Below, piece by piece: positions 27,945 to 37,516 of a stretch of DNA of 53,213 nt; position 1 is the first letter of the stretch; each line of letters begins with the position of its first letter. Under the pieces are notes generated by a model. That model made no database searches, was not told where the DNA came from, and saw only the letters and a list, made by a program, of their open reading frames with translations. The stretch spans positions 1 through 53,213 of the forward strand of contig DATDRF010000145.1 of NCBI GenBank assembly GCA_035291905.1, read 5' to 3'. Made by a program: the position numbers and the translations under genes. The stretch comes from JACPLA01 sp035291905. GTDB taxonomy: Bacteria; Bacteroidota; Ignavibacteria; UBA10030.

Positions 27945-29290
27945 AAGAACCGATAGTCCAATCCGATCGAAGCGTAGGCTCTCTTCTCGCTATTTGAGAG
28001 AGCTCCTGAGTCCCGACTGCTGTGACTGAAGTTGTAGGTTGACCCGACGCGGAGGGTCACTCGATCTTCGACGAAGAACCGAAAATCGAAGGTTGCCGAC
28101 AGGTTTGTTCGAAGGGCGAATGGATCAAACAGCGTCCCCCCATACTCCCAATTGTGATTTCTCACGTAGGTGATTGTTGCCCGTGTTTCAATTCGTTCAC
28201 CAAGGTCATAGGTCAGCACCCCCTTTGCCTCAAATTCCATGAACCTCAAATAAGGAGTGAACAATCCTGCGCTTAGGTGCATATCCGCATAGGCGTGTGA
28301 TTCAAGTGAGAAATCATGACCGATCTCCCCCCGAAGGTTCAAGTAATCCGAGCCGGCTTTCCGCCTAGATGAGTGTGCGGTGTAAATCGACTCGTCCTGG
28401 CTGGAATGATGTTCCAGTCCGGCCTGGATTCTCCATCCAAAGAGCCGCGGGCTGTGGTATTCCGACAAAACATCCATTGTGTGAACAATGGAATACGCTG
28501 CAAGACCGTTTCTGCCAACAATCCCCATGGACTCCATCGATACAAAGAGGTCGCCAAAGAGGTTTTTTGCGTAACGATCGTGTTTTCCCTGATATTCACT
28601 CAATCGTGAATAGATCTGAACAAGTTGAAGAATCTCGTCCCGTTCGGGCTCGCGGAGAAGTGCATTGTCTTTGCGTAAACGGTCAATGATACGGAGGATC
28701 GTGAACACGGGCAGGCCATCGCGCACTTTCCCGATTCCCCATCCGGCACTCGCCCTTACATCATATGAGCGATTTTTCCAGCGTTCATCGTTGCTCCAGA
28801 TCCCCGCGGTATCCGATACTTCATAATGATCCCTTTGATCAGAATAGTGTGCGTTCCCTTCAAACGCGGCGTACCAATAGAGCAACTCTTCATTGACGTA
28901 CGAGGAGCCGTCCCAATCGAAGTACATGCTCCACGATTGAGAAGCACCGCTGCCTTTCCTCAAACGGTTAGCATAAACGTCAAGCTCGGATGACTTGTTC
29001 GATGCCAGGCTGCCGTCAAGAAAGAGAGTCAAATTGTGCAAGGAGCGCTCGTTTGACTGGAACAAACGATACTGCTGGCCGAAGTCAAAGTTGGAGGATC
29101 TCCGTGAACTCGAATTGGAGGTAGATGCGCCCCAATCCGAATTGGCAGAGGAGAGTGTCCCGCCGACGTTCACTGAAAGCCGTTCGAAGAATGAATCAGG
29201 GATACGAAAGTCGCTGATACGCAGAGTTTGCGCCTGCAGAGAAACGGCCGTACATGCCGCGACCACGATGAGTTTCGGAAAAGCCTTCAT
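27941..29290 (-). CDS. Outer-membrane-type beta-barrel protein, function unknown
   Basis: A 449-residue protein with a signal peptide (MKAFPKLIVVAACTAVSLQA) and a long series of alternating strands rich in Tyr, Ser and Asn, ending YASIGLDYRFF, a terminal Phe as in barrel assembly signals. The length suggests a barrel of 14-18 strands, though this is an estimate. No family is recognised. It lies 23 nt after the NagZ-beta-lactamase fusion on the same strand, so it may be the last gene of the peptidoglycan-sugar cluster and could be an uptake pore, but that is inference. Its stop overlaps the stop of the convergent transposase gene (ttag). Confidence 0.7.
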   Translation of the reverse strand: MKAFPKLIVVAACTAVSLQAQTLRISDFRIPDSFFERLSVNVGGTLSSANSDWGASTSNSSSRRSSNFDFGQQYRLFQSNERSLHNLTLFLDGSLASNKSSELDVYANRLRKGSGASQSWSMYFDWDGSSYVNEELLYWYAAFEGNAHYSDQRDHYEVSDTAGIWSNDERWKNRSYDVRASAGWGIGKVRDGLPVFTILRIIDRLRKDNALLREPERDEILQLVQIYSRLSEYQGKHDRYAKNLFGDLFVSMESMGIVGRNGLAAYSIVHTMDVLSEYHSPRLFGWRIQAGLEHHSSQDESIYTAHSSRRKAGSDYLNLRGEIGHDFSLESHAYADMHLSAGLFTPYLRFMEFEAKGVLTYDLGERIETRATITYVRNHNWEYGGTLFDPFALRTNLSATFDFRFFVEDRVTLRVGSTYNFSHSSRDSGALSNSEKRAYASIGLDYRFF

Positions 29291-29313
29291 GGCCCCCCTT
29301 TGGGAGAGATGGA

Positions 29314-32205
29314 TCAGTGACTGGCGGATTTCGTTTTCACTGCCCTCAAAACCGCGTCATGCACCTCGGGCCGCACCCGGAATATCTTCGAGGTGTTACG
29401 TGTGGGGTAGACGCGGTTGGTGAGCAGTATGACAATCAGTTTCTTTTCCGGATCGCACACAACGGAGGTTCCGGTAAACCCGGTGTGGAGAAACGTCAAT
29501 GGTGACGTCAGTGACCCCGAGAATGAACGCCCTTCCGATCTTGTGTCCCACCCGATTCCGCGGCTGCTTTGCCCGGATTGCCGCGTTATAAACCGCCGGA
29601 TCGTTTCCTCCTTCAAATAGCGTTTGCCGCCGTACACTCCGCCGTTCAGCAGCATCTGCGTCATGATCGCCAGATCAGATGAGGTCGAGAAAAGTCCGGC
29701 ATGGCCCGAGACACCTCCGAGCGTGGCAGCATTCTCATCATGAACCCTCCCCTGCACCGGAACATACGTCTTCTGCCAGAATGAATCGACCTCTGTGGGG
29801 GCAATTCTCGTGCGGAGCGATTCCGGCGGGTTGTATCTCGTGTGGGTCATTCCGAGGGGCTGGAAGAAAACGGAATCGACATACCGGTCGAGCGTCGTGC
29901 CCGAGACCCTCTCAAGGACCTTCCCCATCGTGATCAGGCCCAGGTCGCTGTAGATCGTCGAATCGCCGGTCTTGTAGATCAGTCCGGTGGCATAGACGGA
30001 GTCGAGAACGCACCGGGGATCTCTGCAGAATTCGTAGAATTTGCGCCACGCGGGAAGTCCGCTGTTATGCACCATGAGATTGTAGAGCGTGATCTTCTCT
30101 TTTCCGTTTTGCGCGAACTCCGGAATGTACTTCACAACAGGATCGTCGAGATTCAATCTGTTCTCATCGGCCAGCCTCATCACCGCATTGGTTGTCGCAA
30201 CCACCTTGGTGACTGAGGCAAGATCATAGAGCGTGCTATTTTCAACCGGCGGGGAATAGATCCCATAATCGAAGAATCCGTACGACTTCTTGTGCACAAT
30301 AATCCCATCCTTCGCAACCAGCAGCTGAGCGCCGGGAAACGCGGAATCCTTGATGGCGCTCTTGATCACATTGTCGACCTTTGACAACTCCACCGGATCA
30401 AATCCGGCCTCCCGAGCATCGCCGACAGAGAGCGCCGTCTTCGGATACTCCACTCCGTCGCCGTACTTGTAAACTCCGGGAATCTCTATCGACAGCTTCC
30501 CCGTCGCAGGCTGTTCGCCAAAAAGCACTTCGGCCGTCGCGTCGATCACAACCGGTATCCCGCTGTAGGAACAGACGTACGTGTCGATCCCGGGGAAATC
30601 CATAACGATGTACGGATTCCCGAAAGAAATTCCGACGACAGGCTTACCGCTGCGAACGATCGTGCACAGCAGACTGCAGACTTTCTCGGGAAGAAATCCC
30701 GTCATCTGTCCCGAGCGCGTATAGAAGTGAAGCTGGGCGATAACGAGATCGGCCTGCATCGATTTCTGCATCGCGGAAGCATATTCGAGCGAATCACTGC
30801 GCGGATCGATGAGCGCAAAATCGACCCGGCCCATGCGGCGCTGAAGCTCACCGTGGAACTGGCGGCCGTTTGAAGGATCCTCTTCATCTGCAATCAGCAG
30901 ATCGACCACCTTCTTTCCGTTTGACCGCGTCAACGGCAGCAGGCCTTTCCCGTTGCCGAGGACCGTCACCGATTTCCTTGCTATTTCTTTTGCCAGCGAT
31001 CGATGTTCCAACGAGTTCACTACTTCAAATATTTTATCGACGTCGACGGACCTGTTCTGGTCAAGGCCCAGCCACTGCTTTGCACGCAGGAATTTCCTCA
31101 CAGACTCGTCGATCCTGCCCTCGGGAATTTCTCCCCGCCTGACCGCCGCGACAATCGCATCCAATGCGATATCGACGTCCGGAGGCATGAGGACGAGATC
31201 GGTCCCGGCTTTAATGGACAACACCGCCGCCTCGCCTGTTTGATATTTGTCCGCAACTCCTTTCATGACCATTGCATCCGTGACAACCAGGCCCTGAAAT
31301 CCCATTTCCTTTTTCAGGAGGTCCGTCGAGATTATCGGAGAAACGGTGGCGGGAATCCCGGCAACGCTGTCATAGGCGGTTGCGGAAATATGCGCGACCA
31401 TCACCGACATGACCCCCGCATCAAATGTATCCTTGAACGGGGGAAGTTCGATCCTCTCGAACCTGGATTTCGGAAGGGTCAAGACAGGCAAGCGAAGATG
31501 TGTGTCGATATCCGTATCGCCGTGTCCGGGAAAATGCTTCACCGTTGCGATCTCACCCTCCTCTTGCGACCCTTTGATGAAGGCGAGCGCCATGTCCGTT
31601 ACGAGTCTCACGTCATCCCCGAACGCCCTCGTATTGATCACGGGATTCATGGGATTGTTATTGACATCGACAACGGGCGCGTAGTTTTGGTGTACGCCCA
31701 CGGCACGCGCTTCGCGTGCGATTGCCTTTCCCATCCGATAGGAAAAATCCGGATTGCGCGTCGCTCCGACCGCCATTGCCCTTGGGAATAGCGTTGAGCG
31801 GCGAATGCGCATTCCGGCTCCAAATTCAAAATCTGCCGCGATCATGAGGGGAACTCCGGAGAGCGCCTGAAGTTTGTTGATCTGAACAGCATACTCGTAC
31901 ACATCGCCGATCGAGAAAATGAATCCCCCCAGCTTCCTGTCGACGGTCAAACGCCGCACCTCCTGCCATCCGGGTGAATCTTCAGACATGTAGCCCGATT
32001 CGGTCCATACGAACACAAGTTGTGCTACCTTTTCCTCGAGCGTCATTTTTTTCAGCGTTGACTCAACCCATCCGTCTCCCGAACCCAGCGCCTTGACGCC
32101 GGTCGCTGATTGCCGCGATCCGGAACAACCGGGGACCGTGATGAGGTGGATGAGAAGGGATACCAGAACGAGAAGGAGGAATCGAATCGGTTTAAGAAGT
32201 TGCAT
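29314..32205 (-). CDS. GH3 beta-N-acetylglucosaminidase fused to serine beta-lactamase-like domain, lipoprotein
   Basis: A 963-residue two-enzyme lipoprotein. A hydrophobic leader ends in the lipobox-like TVPGC (Cys27). The GH3 domain (about 45-400) has the NagZ hallmarks KHFPGHGDTD (His228, Asp230) and the nucleophile Asp310 in LVVTDAMVM, followed by a GH3 C-terminal domain (about 410-590). The class C/serine-hydrolase domain (about 605-955) carries SVTK (664-667), YSD (752-754) and HTG (917-919), matching SxxK, YxN-like and KTG-like motifs. The likely job is cutting GlcNAc and a peptide or ester from peptidoglycan fragments. The ATG at 32205 has AGGA 7 nt upstream; a longer frame would overlap the permease gene. 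Confidence 0.9.
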   Translation of the reverse strand: MQLLKPIRFLLLVLVSLLIHLITVPGCSGSRQSATGVKALGSGDGWVESTLKKMTLEEKVAQLVFVWTESGYMSEDSPGWQEVRRLTVDRKLGGFIFSIGDVYEYAVQINKLQALSGVPLMIAADFEFGAGMRIRRSTLFPRAMAVGATRNPDFSYRMGKAIAREARAVGVHQNYAPVVDVNNNPMNPVINTRAFGDDVRLVTDMALAFIKGSQEEGEIATVKHFPGHGDTDIDTHLRLPVLTLPKSRFERIELPPFKDTFDAGVMSVMVAHISATAYDSVAGIPATVSPIISTDLLKKEMGFQGLVVTDAMVMKGVADKYQTGEAAVLSIKAGTDLVLMPPDVDIALDAIVAAVRRGEIPEGRIDESVRKFLRAKQWLGLDQNRSVDVDKIFEVVNSLEHRSLAKEIARKSVTVLGNGKGLLPLTRSNGKKVVDLLIADEEDPSNGRQFHGELQRRMGRVDFALIDPRSDSLEYASAMQKSMQADLVIAQLHFYTRSGQMTGFLPEKVCSLLCTIVRSGKPVVGISFGNPYIVMDFPGIDTYVCSYSGIPVVIDATAEVLFGEQPATGKLSIEIPGVYKYGDGVEYPKTALSVGDAREAGFDPVELSKVDNVIKSAIKDSAFPGAQLLVAKDGIIVHKKSYGFFDYGIYSPPVENSTLYDLASVTKVVATTNAVMRLADENRLNLDDPVVKYIPEFAQNGKEKITLYNLMVHNSGLPAWRKFYEFCRDPRCVLDSVYATGLIYKTGDSTIYSDLGLITMGKVLERVSGTTLDRYVDSVFFQPLGMTHTRYNPPESLRTRIAPTEVDSFWQKTYVPVQGRVHDENAATLGGVSGHAGLFSTSSDLAIMTQMLLNGGVYGGKRYLKEETIRRFITRQSGQSSRGIGWDTRSEGRSFSGSLTSPLTFLHTGFTGTSVVCDPEKKLIVILLTNRVYPTRNTSKIFRVRPEVHDAVLRAVKTKSASH

Positions 32206-32261
32206 GACTTTTCCTTTGGTAGAATACCTCGAGGCAGCGCTCATTGCGTTCAGGCAACAGT

Positions 32262-33629
32262 TCAGCCCTGGACTGTTTTTTCTGTTTTCTTTCCGAACTC
32301 GGGATTGATGCTCACAAACCGCGCGACGATGAAGCCCGGGATAGTTGCAACCATCACCCAGAGAAAGAACGACTGATAGCCGATCTGTTCCTGCAGCCAC
32401 CCGCTGAACATTCCGGGGATCATCATGCCGAGGGCCATGAAGCCGGTGCACAAAGCATAATGTGCGGTTTGATATTTTCCCTGCGACACGTAGATCATGT
32501 ACAGCATGTACGCGGTGAATCCGAATCCATAGCCCAATTGCTCCACTGCGACACAGACGTTGACAATGAGATAATCCTCCGGCCGGACAAATGAAAGATA
32601 GACATAAACGGCATCAGGGAGATTGATGGCGAGAAGCATCCACCAGATCCAGTATTTCAGACCATTCTTTGAGGCGACAAAGCCTCCCAACAATCCTCCG
32701 GCGGTCAGTGCCACAACCCCGACCGTGCCGTATGCAAATCCCACTTCTGTTGTCGAAAGAGCCAACCCTCCAGCCTCCGCAGTATCAAGCATGAAGGGTT
32801 GCGCGAGTTTGACGAGCTGGGCTTCTGCAAAACGATAGAGGAGCAGAAACGCGAGCATGAGTCCGACAGTCGGCTTCCGGAAAAAAGACTTGAAGGTGGC
32901 GACGAATTCCCGTGCAACCGCTCCCGTCTCGCTTGCGGCGGGCCGGTCAATGACGGGATACGGAAGAATGAAGCGGTGATAAACGAAGAAAGCGAGAAAA
33001 AGCCCCGCCAGGACGAAGAACGTCACCGCCCAGGCAGAGGCAATGGCGTTGTCCGCGGAGGTGAGAGGATGTTCCTCGAAGTATCCGGCAAGCATGACGA
33101 GAAGCCCTTGCCCGGTGATCATGGCGATACGATAGAAGGTACTCCTGATCCCAACGAAGAATGACTGCTCCTTTTCCGTCAGAGCAAGCATGTAGAATCC
33201 ATCGGCCGCTATGTCGTGGGTCGCAGAGCTGAACGCAATGAGCCAGAGGAACGCGAGGGTGTATCGGAAGAACCCCTCTGCCGGAATCATCAGCGCGACC
33301 GCGGCCAGGCCCGCGCCCACAATCAGCTGCATTGCGACGATCCAATAACGTTTCGTACGAAGGATGTCAACAATGGGGCTCCACAAGGGCTTGATGACCC
33401 ACGGAAGGTACAGCCAGCTTGTGTAGAGGGCGATGTCGGTATTCGAGATCCCCATCCGTTTGTACATGATGACAGAAACGGTCATCACAACAACGTAAGG
33501 GATTCCTTCGGCAAAATAGAGAGACGGGATCCAGGCCCAGGGGTTGCGGTAGGTTTTTCTGGTTCCGCCCGCCTGCCGGACGGGCAGGGGTTCCGGGTTA
33601 CGAGCTACGGGTTGGGTTTCTGGGTTCAA
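32262..33629 (-). CDS. AmpG-like major facilitator permease (muropeptide-type)
   Basis: A 455-residue MFS protein with about 12 hydrophobic spans. Residues 30-70 (NPWAWIPSLYFAEGIPYVVV) and the loop PLWSPIVDILRTKRYW are typical of AmpG-type permeases that import GlcNAc-anhMurNAc peptides across the inner membrane. Placement 56 nt before the NagZ fusion supports a peptidoglycan-fragment substrate. The first 28 codons read from a word tract (NPETQPVARNPEPL), the only available upstream start is TTG at 33629, and no ATG or GTG precedes the conserved region, so the true start is uncertain. Confidence 0.83.
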   Translation of the reverse strand: MNPETQPVARNPEPLPVRQAGGTRKTYRNPWAWIPSLYFAEGIPYVVVMTVSVIMYKRMGISNTDIALYTSWLYLPWVIKPLWSPIVDILRTKRYWIVAMQLIVGAGLAAVALMIPAEGFFRYTLAFLWLIAFSSATHDIAADGFYMLALTEKEQSFFVGIRSTFYRIAMITGQGLLVMLAGYFEEHPLTSADNAIASAWAVTFFVLAGLFLAFFVYHRFILPYPVIDRPAASETGAVAREFVATFKSFFRKPTVGLMLAFLLLYRFAEAQLVKLAQPFMLDTAEAGGLALSTTEVGFAYGTVGVVALTAGGLLGGFVASKNGLKYWIWWMLLAINLPDAVYVYLSFVRPEDYLIVNVCVAVEQLGYGFGFTAYMLYMIYVSQGKYQTAHYALCTGFMALGMMIPGMFSGWLQEQIGYQSFFLWVMVATIPGFIVARFVSINPEFGKKTEKTVQG

Positions 33630-33731
33630 GTTTCAGGCTTCAAGGTTCATGTTTAAGGAAGACTCTGACAGCTGATAGCTGATCGCTGACAGCTTTCAAT
33701 TTTTCACTTTTAACTTTTCATTTTTAACTTC
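33566..33731. repeat. Word tract with GC-rich palindrome upstream of and into the permease gene
   Basis: The gap between the SpoIID gene and the permease gene, plus the first codons of the latter, is built of words. On the minus strand these read AGTTAAAAATGAAAAGTTAA, CAGCGATCAGCTATCAGCTG, AACCTTGAAGCCTGAAAC and AACCCGGAACCC. A GC-rich near-palindrome, CTGCCCGTCCGGCAGGCGGG, lies inside the open reading frame at about 33570-33590. No gene or terminator is seen in 33630-33731. Confidence 0.65.
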
Positions 33732-35045
33732 TCAGTACACCTTCCTCACTTCCGCTCCACGAAAGTAATGCAGGAGAATCTCCTCTGCCTTCCTCCCCCT
33801 CGTGGCCATCACAGCCGCGCCGATCTGGCAAAGGCCCACTCCGTGCCCCCATCCTGCCCCGTGAAGTGTGAACGATTCAGGAATCTGTCCACCAGACTTT
33901 GAGACAACAAACGCCGAGCTGTACAAATGGGACGGCGAAAGCCATTTGCGAATCTCGAGCTCTTTCCCCACCACAAGAGTCTTCTTCGAACCCACGATCC
34001 TGAGCCGCACAATCCTTCCGGAGGGTCCGCGCTGGATTGGAATCAAATCAAGAATCGGCCCAAAATCCACCCCTGATTTCTTCCGAATGAGGTCGGAGAG
34101 TTCAGATTGTTTGTATGGTACCTGCCAACGAAAGAAATCCGAAGTCTCCTGATCGAACGATGGGAGGATTTTCTTCAGGATCTCCGGATCCGAGGTATTG
34201 CAGTAAGCTTCCGGCCTCCCTTTGATCCACGCAAGGGCATTCTCTTCCCCGTGGACGGGTGAAAACTCTTCTTCCGAATCAGAGATGCTGTGAAGATACG
34301 GCACGGAAACGTTGTCCCACGCGCTTTCGAAGTCCTCGGAAATCCCTCCACACGCCTTTGAGAAGCGGGCATCGCAGATCTCATCCCCGTACGTCAGACA
34401 CACGCCTCTTGTTGCCTCCACGGCCCGTTCGGCTTCGGCGGAAACGATTTTCGATACACCCTGGTAGCGCTGACAATGGTCGTCCGCGCATACATTGAAC
34501 AGTGCGTGGTCTTCCCGGTCGTACCATCGGATGAGCTCTTCCGATGACTCACGCGAACGCGCGGCCTTCTGAAGGTTCTTCAGCTTCAATTGCTGCTCCA
34601 GCATTGCTGTGAGCCAGCTGCGCGATGTGATAGCGTGAGCCTTGAGAAGCTCAGGAGGAGATTCGGCGCTCATCTCCGAGGAAATGACGCTCTTGAGGTA
34701 ATCTTCCAGACCGATTTCATTGATTGCCGTGATCCCCTCTCCGTCCGGAACAAGCCGAAGGTGGCCCTGAAATGATTCGTCCTCCATTCGTTCCCAGTGG
34801 AACTGAATGCCGATGGTAACGCCGTGCAGCAGGAATCTCCCTTCACCCGCCGCGCGAAATTCCTTCCCCGTGACCTGTCTGCCGGATTTGGTGGAGAACA
34901 GCAACCCTTCACCGGCCCGAACAACGGTAAACTCTCCCTCAACCTTCCCACCACCGTTGACCGTATGCGTTTCGGGAAAAGCGCCGCGGATTTCCGGCTT
35001 CTTCTCTATGACTCCGACATGAATGACGGGCTCTGCTTTTATCAT
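33732..35045 (-). CDS. SpoIID/LytB-domain protein
   Basis: A 437-residue protein with the SpoIID domain: GLEDYLKSVISSEMSAESP (the family's conserved Glu), LLKAHAITSRSWL, DARFSKACGG and the C-terminal GAGWGHGVGLCQIGA. SpoIID proteins are lytic transglycosylases acting on denuded glycan strands in sporulating bacteria, but this organism has an LPS-type envelope and no visible signal peptide here, so the target may be cytoplasmic or different. It overlaps the DUF4922 gene by 4 nt (ATGA) and belongs to the kinase-GT2-DUF4922 run. Confidence 0.87.
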   Translation of the reverse strand: MIKAEPVIHVGVIEKKPEIRGAFPETHTVNGGGKVEGEFTVVRAGEGLLFSTKSGRQVTGKEFRAAGEGRFLLHGVTIGIQFHWERMEDESFQGHLRLVPDGEGITAINEIGLEDYLKSVISSEMSAESPPELLKAHAITSRSWLTAMLEQQLKLKNLQKAARSRESSEELIRWYDREDHALFNVCADDHCQRYQGVSKIVSAEAERAVEATRGVCLTYGDEICDARFSKACGGISEDFESAWDNVSVPYLHSISDSEEEFSPVHGEENALAWIKGRPEAYCNTSDPEILKKILPSFDQETSDFFRWQVPYKQSELSDLIRKKSGVDFGPILDLIPIQRGPSGRIVRLRIVGSKKTLVVGKELEIRKWLSPSHLYSSAFVVSKSGGQIPESFTLHGAGWGHGVGLCQIGAAVMATRGRKAEEILLHYFRGAEVRKVY

Positions 35046-36034
35046 GAGAGCGTTTCAAGCACCCTGTGAATGATCGCGTGATCAGGCGAAACTTCCGAGA
35101 AGATCTCTTCGATTGTCTTTGCGTTCAGGCTTGTGAAATCCTTCTCCGACGGTGTGATGATGAACCCCCCCATATCCACAGCGGCAGGGCTGACGAGAAT
35201 TCTGCTTTCATCTGTCCTGAAGAAAGCCTCCGGCCTGTGTTTCTTTCGGGGAAAAATGATCAACCTCCACATCGGCTCACTAAATGAGCTAAGGATGTTC
35301 ACCATCGGTTCTTCCGTCGTGCCGGCCCCGGCCTGTAATGACTGAAGGAACTTCACAAGCATGGTTCCGACCACTTCCGGATCGCTTCCTTCCAGGAGGA
35401 CCGTCTCTCTTCCATAATCCTTCAATGTGAAGATTCCCGTCTTTCCCGACGAGGCAACCGGAGACCGCCGATCAGGTTGAAGAGCTTCACGCTCAACCGG
35501 AATGAGACCGGTCGGACAGACCTGAAAATGCATATGATCAGGGGCGGATGCGCCGCATCGCGGCCCGTTGTAGAAGATTGAGAACTCAGGACTGATGTCG
35601 CGAGCCAATGACAGAAATTGCCAGAGAAAAGGTCCAATGATCTGCGGCCGATGGGTGAGGTGCGCCACGGTGAAGTGCCGGTCGAAAATCGGAGCCGGAT
35701 TACAGAGGATGACGAAATCTTCGCCGCAGAGAATCCCCTCCTGTTCCGGAGGAAGGTTCTCAACGCACAGGAAACACGAGCGACGCTTGATCGATTCTGC
35801 ATCGACGCGGGCCGCCGTGCTCGTCATGCGGCCGGGATTGAACTGAAGCGTCACGTTGAAACCGTTGCACGTGACCTCCCGCTGGCGAACCTGATTCAGC
35901 GCCGCATATCCGTTTGCGAGCGATGGCCAGGACTTCTTTTGCCCGTGAAGGAGCGACCGCATAGCCTCGGGAAGAGTACTTCCGGACGGCGGAGACTTGA
36001 AACGATGATCGTTATGATCTTGAGATCGAGGCAC
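35042..36034 (-). CDS. DUF4922/HIT-like nucleotidyltransferase-fold protein
   Basis: A 330-residue protein matching DUF4922, a HIT-superfamily relative of GalT and GDP-galactose phosphorylase. The site DHMHFQ (His167, His169, Gln171) has the HxHxQ pattern of nucleotidyl-transferring HIT enzymes, and Cys87/Cys90 in RSCFLC may bind metal. A sugar-1-phosphate nucleotidyl transfer or phosphorylase reaction is plausible, but no substrate is known. The start is GTG at 36034, sharing one base with the upstream TAG stop. It is flanked by a glycosyltransferase and a SpoIID protein, an arrangement I recall from Bacteroidota. Confidence 0.78.
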   Translation of the reverse strand: MPRSQDHNDHRFKSPPSGSTLPEAMRSLLHGQKKSWPSLANGYAALNQVRQREVTCNGFNVTLQFNPGRMTSTAARVDAESIKRRSCFLCVENLPPEQEGILCGEDFVILCNPAPIFDRHFTVAHLTHRPQIIGPFLWQFLSLARDISPEFSIFYNGPRCGASAPDHMHFQVCPTGLIPVEREALQPDRRSPVASSGKTGIFTLKDYGRETVLLEGSDPEVVGTMLVKFLQSLQAGAGTTEEPMVNILSSFSEPMWRLIIFPRKKHRPEAFFRTDESRILVSPAAVDMGGFIITPSEKDFTSLNAKTIEEIFSEVSPDHAIIHRVLETLS

Positions 36035-37515
36035 TACGATTGAGGACCGGCCGATTTGCGTGCGTTCATTGACTGACGCGCTAGGATCTCGATGGTCCGG
36101 AGCTTATCCTTGTAGCTGTCGTTGCGGTTAACCTGCTCGACCGGTAACGCAGCATCGGTGTTCCCCTCCCAGCGACGGCACAAGTAGATAGGCACATAAA
36201 TTCTTCCTATGCGGTACTCCCTCGATAATCGGAGAGCGATCGCATAGTCTTCGCCGTAGCTCACATTGGGAATCGGATTCTCCCTCAACAGCTGAGTAAG
36301 GAAAGCGCGGGGAGCACCCAATCCGTTGATCCGAAGGGCATTGTTCCTTCCGTTTTCGGGCGTCCATTCTTTATGGTCAATGATCCCCGGCGGAATTTCC
36401 TCCAGCTGCATGTTCACAAGCTTGTAAGACCCGATCACCATGGCATACTCGCCGCTACGAAATGTCTCGATGACAGATTGCAGCGTGTTTTCATCGCTGT
36501 ACATGTCGTCGGAATCGAGCTGGACGGCATAGCGTCCGCATCGCTCCGAACGGACACCTTCATTCCAGCATCCGCCGATCCCGAGGTCATCCCGCTCAGG
36601 AATCAAATGAATCACACGCGGGTCCCTTTTGGCGAGATCTGCCACGATGGAAGTTGTCCGGTCCGTTGAATGGTTGTCAACCACGATCAGATTGAACGGC
36701 TTGTCGGTTTTTTGTCTGAGAACACTCCCTATCGCGTCGGCGATCGTCCGCTCGCGGTTCCGCACCGGAATGATCACGCTGACCTCAACAGGAAATGAAC
36801 CCGACGCCTTCGGAAGCGCCTTGAACTGCGGGGAAAGATAAGCACCGATCCTCTTCAGATGATCGGTCGCAACGCGCTCCATTTCTTTTTGGACTTCCTG
36901 GTTGCGGGGATCGACGTAATCAAACTGTTTTTCCCCGCTTGTTCGCGTATCCGATTCCACAATTGTATAGAGATACTCCTGCACATGGAACAACCGGCGA
37001 TCGGCGGAGACTCTCAGCCGAAGATCATAGAGTCCTGCGTGCCACACATCCGGGAGAGGCCCGTACTTCCTGACCGTTTCCTGAACGGCCTTCACGGAGT
37101 AGAGCTGGAGCAATCCGAAATCAAAATTATCCCGGATGCTTCCAAACTGGTAGTCATTGACCGGGTGATGGTGTCTTGTCCCTTTGCCCAGGGTATCATA
37201 ATCAGAATATGTCATTCCGGCGCCCGTCTCATTGAGAACGTAGACCAGCCGCTCAAGCGATGAATCACTCAGGATGATCTCGCCAGCCCTGGAAAACACA
37301 AGGAGATACTCCGCCCGGACTTTTCCGAGGACCTCGTTGAGGGCTGCTCCGGATCCAAATGAATCACTCTTGATACTGTTGCATTTCCTTCGATCGCCTT
37401 TGAACGAACCGTCGTGCAGAATCCAGATTTCGTGAACAAGCGGGGAATGAACAAATTTTGAGAGTATCGTTTCGAACGCGGGACTTGAATGGTATGGAAG
37501 AACGACGTCGATCAA
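36034..37515 (-). CDS. Tandem-domain family 2 glycosyltransferase
   Basis: A 493-residue cytoplasmic protein with two GT-A-like halves. The C-terminal half (about 253-480) is a clear GT2 enzyme: VEVSVIIPVRNRERTI, IVVDNHSTDRT and the metal-binding DSDD at 334-337, with a GEDY motif near 425. The N-terminal half starts MIDVVLPYHSSPAFETIL and resembles a GT-A fold, but its motifs are weaker. No transmembrane segment is seen. Sugar donor and acceptor are unknown. The kinase gene upstream ends one base before its ATG, and its TAG stop overlaps the GTG of the DUF4922 gene, so the run is translationally tight. Confidence 0.85.
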   Translation of the reverse strand: MIDVVLPYHSSPAFETILSKFVHSPLVHEIWILHDGSFKGDRRKCNSIKSDSFGSGAALNEVLGKVRAEYLLVFSRAGEIILSDSSLERLVYVLNETGAGMTYSDYDTLGKGTRHHHPVNDYQFGSIRDNFDFGLLQLYSVKAVQETVRKYGPLPDVWHAGLYDLRLRVSADRRLFHVQEYLYTIVESDTRTSGEKQFDYVDPRNQEVQKEMERVATDHLKRIGAYLSPQFKALPKASGSFPVEVSVIIPVRNRERTIADAIGSVLRQKTDKPFNLIVVDNHSTDRTTSIVADLAKRDPRVIHLIPERDDLGIGGCWNEGVRSERCGRYAVQLDSDDMYSDENTLQSVIETFRSGEYAMVIGSYKLVNMQLEEIPPGIIDHKEWTPENGRNNALRINGLGAPRAFLTQLLRENPIPNVSYGEDYAIALRLSREYRIGRIYVPIYLCRRWEGNTDAALPVEQVNRNDSYKDKLRTIEILARQSMNARKSAGPQS

Positions 37516-37516
37516 C

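Noticed and set aside
32206..32451. Longer N-terminus for the NagZ fusion
   Set aside because: It would overlap the permease gene by about 190 nt and bury the lipoprotein signal; the ATG at 32205 has its own ribosome site.
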